From positions 107,001 to 171,000 of the forward strand of contig JAUJYZ010001373.1 of NCBI GenBank assembly GCA_033675265.1: a DNA stretch of 64,000 nucleotides, written 5' to 3'. Below, piece after piece: positions 57,246-64,000 of this stretch. The notes below the pieces were generated by a model that made no database searches, was not told the origin of the DNA, and saw only the letters and a list, made by a program, of their open reading frames with translations. This stretch comes from Actinostola sp. cb2023. Its lineage: Eukaryota; Cnidaria; Anthozoa; Actiniaria; Actinostolidae. How positions within the stretch are numbered: position 1 is the stretch's first letter; every line of letters begins with the position of its first letter. The translations under genes were made by a program, and so were the position numbers.

Positions 57246-60200
57246 TTATGCATCAAGAGCTTTCTGGATAGCATCTTTGATTTTCTTCAATTTGGTTGGG
57301 TTATTTACATACCCATCACCACCCTATAAAAGAAACAATTATTAAATGTGTGAACTCATAGAAAATTATTATATTCTAATTGGAAAAATGATGACACTTT
57401 TTGCAATCTTTGATTAAATGAATATTATTTGTTGGAATAGTGTACAAATTCTCATCATGTCCTTCGGTGAAACAGCAATCATAATTATAATCAGTGCCTC
57501 AGGGGGCCATACATAACTCTTATTAACTGAGTGTTAGGTCCATTCTGTACCATCCCTGAACATGAGTAAAGCTCGGTTTCTTTCAGAAATGAATGCCAGG
57601 TTGATGATACAAGCATTTGCAACATGGACTAAACACACTGCACAGTGTTAGACTGAATGTGATGCAGGTTAATGTTTGAATGGATGATTCAGATTCAACT
57701 GTGATAATATTGTTCAATTATGTTCAATAAATCTGTTTACTTACACTCTTTGCATGAACAACAGTGCCGTTCACTGAAACTTCAAAGAGTCCAGTTATAT
57801 TTGGTGTTGCATGATAAGACTGTAGAACATCATGATAATAACAAATGATAATTACTGGTAAACATCAACCACACTTATATAAGATCACCATTTGTAACAT
57901 TTGCTGTAGAAAGGTTTGGTTTTGTAAGAGTTGGAAACCCCTGGGGGTGGGACCGGTTTACCCCAGTCTAAAAGTAACAAGAATCGGTACAAAGGATGGT
58001 TTTGGGATTTGACATTTGCAGTTTTCATGCATTGAGATGGGGAGAGGGGGGAGCTAGGGAATCTTGCCAGTATGTACATGTGTTTGCAAGTTGCTGGCAG
58101 GTATGTCAGTGAGGGAGTTGAATAATAAAAAAAATATTAATACAGTTAGCAAGTATTTCACACAATATGGGCAAAGAATGTTTTGGGTTTTATTTTACTC
58201 ATGGTAATTTTTGGGGGTCTAATTTTGGTCCTTTGGGTGTTTTCGTTTTTTCTCTTCATAAATAAATACATTTACAATATATTCCACCATACATCATATA
58301 CAATGTAGATTCATTTATTTTGCATCTCCCCATCATTATTTGTCCAGGAATATCTTCAACAACTTACCATTTCTAGTTGATCTTCACCAAACTCCTCGAT
58401 GAGATCGTTCTTTAAGAATTGATACTAGAAAAGCAACAAAGTACCGTACACATGACAAAATGTTATTGCAATATTCGCGAACTGAAACAGAGACACATGG
58501 AAGCCTTGAAAGCCTCATCAGTTATACGAACTTGAAGTTAAACTGAAGCATTACAAACCTAGCATGGCGGCTGGATAACTGATCCGATCCAGAACGGCAA
58601 AAGTTACAATGGCACGAGTGTACATTGCCCATAGCAATGTCTAGTTTATATATTAAAAATAACCTAAAATAACCTACTAAAATATAAATCAAGATAAATA
58701 CCTTGGGCCCGTAGCCTCATCCACCACTGAAAAATGTAAATAATAATAAATTACATTTATACTGCGCAAGCTCCATGTGAATACATGTATGCATTCATGA
58801 GCAAATTTACAATAAATCGATATTAAAATAAACAAAACATAAAAGTATAAAGTAGTTTGTAATCAGAATCCAAATTCTCCTTTGGAATTCAATGACCCTA
58901 TAGTTTGACCCCTATATGTATATATTTATATTTGTACAAGTAATAATTGAGCATCATTCCCAGGCGGTCTCCCTTTGTAGCATCCATTGTACATTTAAGT
59001 CAGCTAATAGACCATTTAACATTTGATGTTCCAGGGGCAGATCCAGGGATTTTTGAGAGGGAGGGTCTAAATGTATACTAAGCATAACAAAACAATCAAA
59101 AAAACACAATCAATTGAACCTCAGATATGACAGGGGGTCCGGATCCTGGATCCTTTTTAATTCCCTTCAAACTTTCCACTTTTACTAACTTTAGCATGCT
59201 CTTTATGGTATTTTCGTTTGTCTTCGGTGAAAATTTAAAAAGTCACGTGACAGGTGACACAAGCCCATTTGGCATACATTGTTGTTTTCCAAGACTTTTC
59301 AGAGATCCGACTCAGACACAAAACATCAAGCCCATCTGAATGTAACGGCTATACGACTGATTATATAATTAACGTTAGACATATGATTCCGTTCACGAAC
59401 GTGTCACACAATCAACCGCTTGTAATCAGATATCGCTAGACAGAGACACTCTTATGTTGTAATAAGACGGAATAACGAAGAACTGCAGAATAACTGAACG
59501 TAACGATTTTACAGGAGAAAGAGGTAAATTACCACCTATCAATTACATACCTAGCTAATAGTTTTGATTATCTATATATGCATAGAAAATGATGTAATTT
59601 ATAGTATTTCTCGTGAAGTATTGATCGGCCACGTGCCTAGTAAGTGAACTTGCTATTGTATTAGTTAAACCATTGTAATCCTTAGTTTTCTAATCTTTAT
59701 TATTATTATAATTTAGTTTTTACGTGACTCAATAAAGAAACGAACGATGAGCCTCAGTATTGCTTGCTCCTAAACCCTTCTCCACGGCCAACCCGGGGAA
59801 ACAACGGTGACCTTGAACGACCTTGAGTTCCCCAGCCGTAATACTGAAATTTTCTACAATAATTCATATCACAATAATTCTCTAAAGCACTGCAGAGAAT
59901 CAAGTTCATAAGGGCCTTACACAGCACAGGACAGGGGAGCAGTTGTCCCCCCCCCCCCCCCCCCCCCCCCCCCAGCAAGGCAAAAAAGATTACTTATTTA
60001 ATTTTTGCTATTTTTTTAAATACATACTGCCCCCCTTGAATTTTGGGTTATGTATGGCCCTGTTCATGAGAACTACATTTCAGTTTTACTTTTTTTTGGT
60101 GTATGACGTCACTTGCAAGTGGCCCTCAGGCCACTAGCCCTGGCCTCACGAAAAGTGAATATAGCGCTATACATCGGATAAGTCTTATCCAACAGACAAA

Positions 60201-61038
60201 ACTGATGCAGTTATCCAATAAATGTTATCCGTTGGATAGGACTTATCCGGTGGACAGCGCTATTCACCTTTCGTGCAACCAGTTGATCGATCAACGAGAA
60301 CGGCCATCATCCCGGCCATACCAATCGATAAAAATCGATCATCGGAAAGTAATCGAATTCATCGATATTCATCGATAATAATCATTTGATTAGTATTGAT
60401 TGATATCGGTAATCGATGATAATCGATACTCACAACCCAAGTGTCCTTGATTATATCGATTATTATCGATTCATATCAAATATTATCAATTCCAAAAGTT
60501 CACCACGGCGAATATGATACGTGATCTAAATAATTTGGTGAAGCACAATCACCAACTGTATACGGTAAAGGCTTGTTTCCATAACCCAAACCGCCCTTGG
60601 CCGACCAAACAATAGAACGAATCTATTGTGTTACTGCATCGTTCTATTGTTTTATATTAATGAGGTCCTTTTGAGGTATGCCATTTAGCCTCCACCACTG
60701 TATACGTAGCGAACAACAGAGCGTCAGTTCATCTACCGCACTATCAACAAATCTTTACCATGTCTGAAGGATTTCTGAGCATCGTTGAAAATCGATAGAA
60801 ATCGATGAAAATCGATACTCACACAATTTTACGTGATCGATTTTCATCGATTTCCAATATTAATCGATTGATTGGTATCGATTATTATCGATTGTTATTG
60901 ATTATTATCGATTATCGGAATTATCGATTGGTATGGCCGGTTTTGTCTTGGTTACCAAATGTTGTAAATTAATACTCGTGAGTCAAATACACAATTCCTT
61001 ACCAGTATACAACGTGAACTTGAACTTTGGCTGGCATT
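57246..61038 (-). CDS. SELENOW: Selenoprotein W (UGA-encoded selenocysteine)
   Basis: Small thioredoxin-like redox protein of the Rdx family. Five exons on the minus strand give 89 residues: 61004-61038, 58702-58726, 58368-58424, 57745-57819 and 57246-57323 (TAA). Phases agree throughout. The N terminus MPAKVQVHVVYC is followed by GG, an in-frame TGA, then GYGPKYQFLKNDLIEEF. This gives C-G-G-U, the CxxU redox motif at residues 12-15. The rest matches SelW: ATPNITGLFEVSVNGTVVHA and GGDGYVNNPTKLKKIKDAIQ. Vertebrate SelW has 87 residues. A standard gene finder would stop at the TGA or miss the 25-nt exon. Intron 1 holds two transposons. The gene starts head to head with the gene at 61411. Confidence 0.93.
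58720..58906. repeat. LINE tail and partial MITE in SELENOW intron 1
   Basis: TAATAATAAATTACATTTAT, ACTGCGCAAGCTCCATGTGA resembles LINE tails here. CAGAATCCAAATTCTCCTTT at about 58865 is half of the GTAAGTGA MITE family. Confidence 0.45.
59032..59160. mobile_element. Fragment with CAGGGGCAGATCCAGG end
   Basis: One end of the CAGGGGCGGAT-type family is recognisable at 59032. GGGGGTCCGGATCCTGGATC near 59132 may derive from the interior. The opposite terminus was not found, so it is probably a truncated copy. Confidence 0.4.
59949..59972. repeat. Poly-C tract
   Basis: A run of more than 20 C in SELENOW intron 1. Length is probably unreliable. Confidence 0.85.
60149..60274. mobile_element. Palindromic MITE with CACGAAAAGTGAATA end
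   Basis: CACGAAAAGTGAATATAGCG, CGGATAAGTCTTATCC at the left is inverted as GGATAGGACTTATCCGGTGG, AGCGCTATTCACCTTTCGTG at the right. The terminal repeat is about 50 bp with small mismatches. It lies in SELENOW intron 1. Confidence 0.75.
60312..60940. mobile_element. ATCGAT-rich foldback element
   Basis: The ends CCGGCCATACCAATCGATA (60312-60330) and its inverse TATCGATTGGTATGGCCGG (60922-60940) are 19-bp perfect. Both flanks, roughly 60325-60490 and 60780-60925, are packed with about 20 ATCGAT/ATCGATA words. The central 250 bp (60500-60770) is ordinary sequence containing AACAATAGAACGA and an inverted TCGTTCTATTGTT. No coding capacity and no clear target duplication. Confidence 0.8.
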
Positions 61039-61410
61039 GTGGAAATAGAACGAGAACGTGTGTTGAACTAAACTCGCTAACAGCGTGTGAACACACAACA
61101 AACCACTTGGAACGCCAGACCTCGTGTCACGCGACGTCACCGTGACATTTTTGGATAGTAAGGGTGGGGTAGTCGAGTTAAAATATTTCTTCATTTAAAA
61201 AAATGAATACAATCGATCTAAACTAAAATTGAATTACACATTGCAATTCTCGAATAATAATATTAAAAAAAATTAAAGTGAAATCATACAAAAATACTCT
61301 ACAAGGGAATAATTACGATTTTAATTAAAATCAAGACCTTCTCTCCCCTCCCTAAGTGAAAATATTCCAAAGTACCCGTATGAAGATCCCATGATGCACT
61401 AGTAAACAAA
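61039..61410. promoter_or_regulatory. Shared upstream region of SELENOW and the 61411 gene
   Basis: The two start codons diverge with 372 bp between them. CACGCGACGTCACCGTGACA at about 61127 contains TGACGTCA-like (GACGTCAC), a CREB/ATF-type site. No TATA box near either start is obvious. Shared regulation is inferred from spacing. Confidence 0.5.
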
Positions 61411-63738
61411 ATGCGCGCGATTTTTCAAACTTTCTTTGGGGTTCTTTTCGTCCGCTCGATTCTGCATGAAATCCTGGCCTGTAAAGTTTACGATATGAAT
61501 TCCTTGGGATGTACGAGTCCAGTACAGAATAATGGATTGCAGATCTATGCAGTACTTAATTTACATGAAAATCCACGAAAACTTCTAAGGTGAGGAAGGA
61601 AAACAAAACTTGGAAACGTAGCAGCAATAAGCGCGCGCTTTTCTTCATTGCAGTGAAATCTACATTAGATTGATCTTATACACTCGCTGCAAGCTGTAGA
61701 TTTATATATTTTGGTTATACAGAGTAACCACACAGCAAGGCGCCTGATCTGTTATGACGTTGACTCGATGACCGACCCAATTGATATATTTGCTAGTAAA
61801 ATAGAGCGAAAGTGTTGGGAAGAGTAAAACATTCCAATAGTACACCTGTCTTCTATTAGTAACTTATTAAAATATTAGTAACTAAATATGACACTCAATT
61901 TGAATGAAACTATTTCAAAAGCTGTCGAGTAATCAGTATTATAAACTAATTAGGGCTGTGTTTGTTTACAATTTTTTTAAGTGAAACGACATACAGGTCT
62001 GACAGGAACCGTGGTTTCACTTTGCACTACTACAATTTGTTACCCCTGTTTCAGTGTAAATTGCCATATTTGTTATCCTGTTTCAGTGTTCGAAGGTTCA
62101 AAAACCTGATCATGGGAGTGGCACATACCCATACCACTTGTATGCAGAACCCATCCTTACCCCTGTACTTTAGTAAAATAGTGCAGCAGGGACCAGACAA
62201 AGGTGTCCGTCTTATAGAGGTGTCCAGCTTACATGTACATGAGTGTGTGTCTGTCTACAGGGAGTTGACTATTGATGTTATAATGCATTTTTACGGTAAA
62301 TGGTCAATGTTTGGCATCTATAACTTCTAATCTAAACCCAAAGGGTTAAATTTATGTTGCTAATCTTTTTTTTCTAACCAATTTCAACTTTGATATTTTC
62401 ATCCAGCAAAGATAAGAAGAATTTTTACTGCCATTTTGCCCTACCCCTCCCTAAGCAAGTTGTAGTCTTTGCTGTGGGGGAGTGGGATGGTCATCTTGGC
62501 TCTAGCAGCATCTCTGTTGAAGTGTCTTTGGATTCAGAGCACCCACCAAAGAAGATTGGTATGCTGTGCAAAGATACACGTGCGCTGTGTTGGGAGAGCG
62601 ATTGGGAAAAGACATTTATTGAAAGAAGTATTGAGTTGGAGGATGAGGTACAGGTGTTTTTTGTTGTCAAGGGTGATGCACCTATCACCACACTTTCCAG
62701 AGGGGGTTACCCCTGGGTTGTCCAGGGAGGATATGTTGGGGAATACAAGGCAGGGGACTAGATGTAGCTTTGACTTGTAAGATTTCCCATTCCTGGAGAA
62801 AATCATAAAGTTTTGACAGCTGAACTCTTTTTGCAATCCCCCTGGTCAGCCTGGAGTATGTCCACTTGGGGAAGCCTCTTATGACCTATGAATAATGTAC
62901 TCTTAGGCCCTGTTTACAACGAGGCAGGATAGCCCTAGTGCTAGATTTGCCCACTACATATAGGGAGGGTCACACTAACACTTGCATACATTGTATGTTA
63001 CTGGGGTTTTTTCTCTTTTTTTACATGGGTTACATTGCACTATATAAGTATTAAAATTATTATTATTATTATTATTATTATTATGGGTTATCTCATCACT
63101 AGCTCTGGCTCTACTTGTCTTCTTGTAAACAGGGCCTTATTTCTGACAGCTTACATAGTACAGTTATGACCCACAAGCGCTTTTGAAAGGCTACCCTTTT
63201 ACCAGGATTTCCCCAAAAAGTTATCTAGTACTGTAGGAGGAGAATAAAAGAAATATGGGGATCTTTTTTATTCCCAAGTTATCATTTTTCACTAAATGTC
63301 CTGAGCAAATTACAGCCAACAAAAATATGAAAAAAGCCAACAATATCATTCCAGTATCCCCACCCCACCCCACTCCCCATTTTATTAGACCCCACACCCT
63401 TCCCCTAATAATTAATGGCCAATGATTCTCTACAGGACAGAATGGCAAAACTTGTACTTAGCGTTGATACAAATGTCAAGAAAGGCGAGAACGAAAATAA
63501 AAAGGCAAAGAGATCTCCATTTTCTCCAACTCAGAACATCAAAAAACAACTTCAGCAAACACCCAAATCATCTAAGACTCCACAAAGTAAAAACACTAAA
63601 CTAGATGACTTTTGGGGTGTGGACAGCCAAGACACTGAAAATAGCCCTACGTTTGTACAAGGAACTCCTCTTGCACCTCCATCTCTCAGTGAAAGTAGAA
63701 GGAAACGAACTCCTAGACCTTCAACTGGCACTGTGTAA
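61411..63738 (+). CDS. Uncharacterised protein, three-exon model
   Basis: I do not recognise this gene. Three segments join in frame to 240 residues: 61411-61589 (donor AG/GTGAGG), 62407-62647 (GAG/GTACAG) and 63436-63738 (acceptor TCTCTACAG, stop TAA). The N-terminal 59 residues are hydrophobic-rich (FFGVLFVRSILHEILACKVY) but interrupted by charges, so not a clean signal peptide. The middle looks like a beta-rich fold (QVVVFAVGEWDGHLGSSSIS, SVEVSLDSEHPPKK). The tail is basic and disordered (KKAKRSPFSPTQ, SKNTKLDDFWGVDSQ, SRRKRTPRPS), with SP/TP sites and likely nuclear signals. The first two exons fit each other best. The second could instead run on to a stop at 62760, in which case 63436-63738 belongs to a separate transcript. 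Confidence 0.5.
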
Positions 63739-63800
63739 GGACTGAAAATGTTAACCAATAAACTAGCAAGCAATAGATACAATATGAGCAGCCATACTGT

Positions 63801-63978
63801 TAGTCTCCTATGCAGCCGTTTTTAGTTCCGTCACGCAAAGCTCCCAGCCCAATGCTCCCAGCCCAATGCTCCCAGCCCAATGCTCCCAGCCCAATGCTCC
63901 CAGCCCAATGCTCCCAGCCCAATGCTCCCGGCCCAGAGCGTTGTGTGACGGAACTAAAAATGGCTGCGTAGGAGACTA
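63801..63978. mobile_element. Mutator-type MITE with internal tandem repeat, 9-bp TSD
   Basis: TAGTCTCCTATGCAGCCGTT ... inverted AACGGCTGCGTAGGAGACTA (one mismatch aside) with arms of about 40 bp. The flanks are CCATACTGT (63792-63800) and CCATACAGT (63979-63987), a 9-bp duplication with one change. The middle has about seven copies of CCAATGCTCCCAG (13-14 bp). Same tip as 22731-22805. Confidence 0.88.
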
Positions 63979-64000
63979 CCATACAGTATGGGAATTACAA

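Noticed and set aside
62089..62290. Possible extra exon of the 61411 gene
   Set aside because: It has a good acceptor, but no donor leaves the two-base overhang required by the next exon, and GGTGTCCGTCTTATAGAGGT looks like intronic repeat sequence.

Overview
The window looks like nuclear DNA of an invertebrate animal, most likely an anthozoan cnidarian (sea anemone or coral). The reasons are vertebrate-like genes cut by many phase-consistent GT-AG introns, two-domain small heat shock proteins, and a very high load of short palindromic DNA transposons (MITEs), LINE tails and minisatellites. The species cannot be named from the sequence alone. Exon structures were built by hand from reading frame, splice borders and family resemblance. 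No alignment was run.

Layout. (1) 470-4490 (+): the 3' half of a kinesin-3 motor with a PX domain (KIF16B type); the motor domain lies outside the window. A 66-bp minisatellite follows. (2) 9178-18471: three small heat shock protein genes, two with a duplicated alpha-crystallin domain (9178 +, 15432 -) and one reduced to a single domain (18471 -). Heat shock elements lie upstream of two of them. (3) 18500-25700: a transposon-dense gene desert with a 4.2-kb inverted repeat (20516-24732). (4) 26120-30548 (-) STYX pseudophosphatase and 30738-36883 (+) FKBP3 (FKBP25), back to back with 189 bp between their start codons. (5) 37815-46237 (+): Pellino E3 ubiquitin ligase. (6) 46560-51487: a 5-kb array of a 48-bp satellite, broken by a LINE fragment. 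(7) 51915-55322 (+): a five-exon profilin-like gene with tandem arrays of splice-site-like sequence on both sides of two small exons. (8) 57246-61038 (-): selenoprotein W, with an in-frame UGA in a CGGU motif. (9) 61411-63738 (+): an unrecognised three-exon gene that shares a 372-bp intergenic region with selenoprotein W.

The protein genes are mostly housekeeping or stress functions (endosome transport, chaperones, prolyl isomerase, ubiquitin signalling, actin, redox) and do not form an obvious pathway. No defence island, CRISPR array or operon is present. The most unusual content is structural: amplified splice-site-like arrays, a nearly symmetric 4.2-kb palindrome carrying arm-specific insertions, a non-autonomous element with eight copies of a GTTACGGAGGGG-type motif, and MITE families whose target-site duplications (3, 5, 6 and 9 bp) can be read directly.
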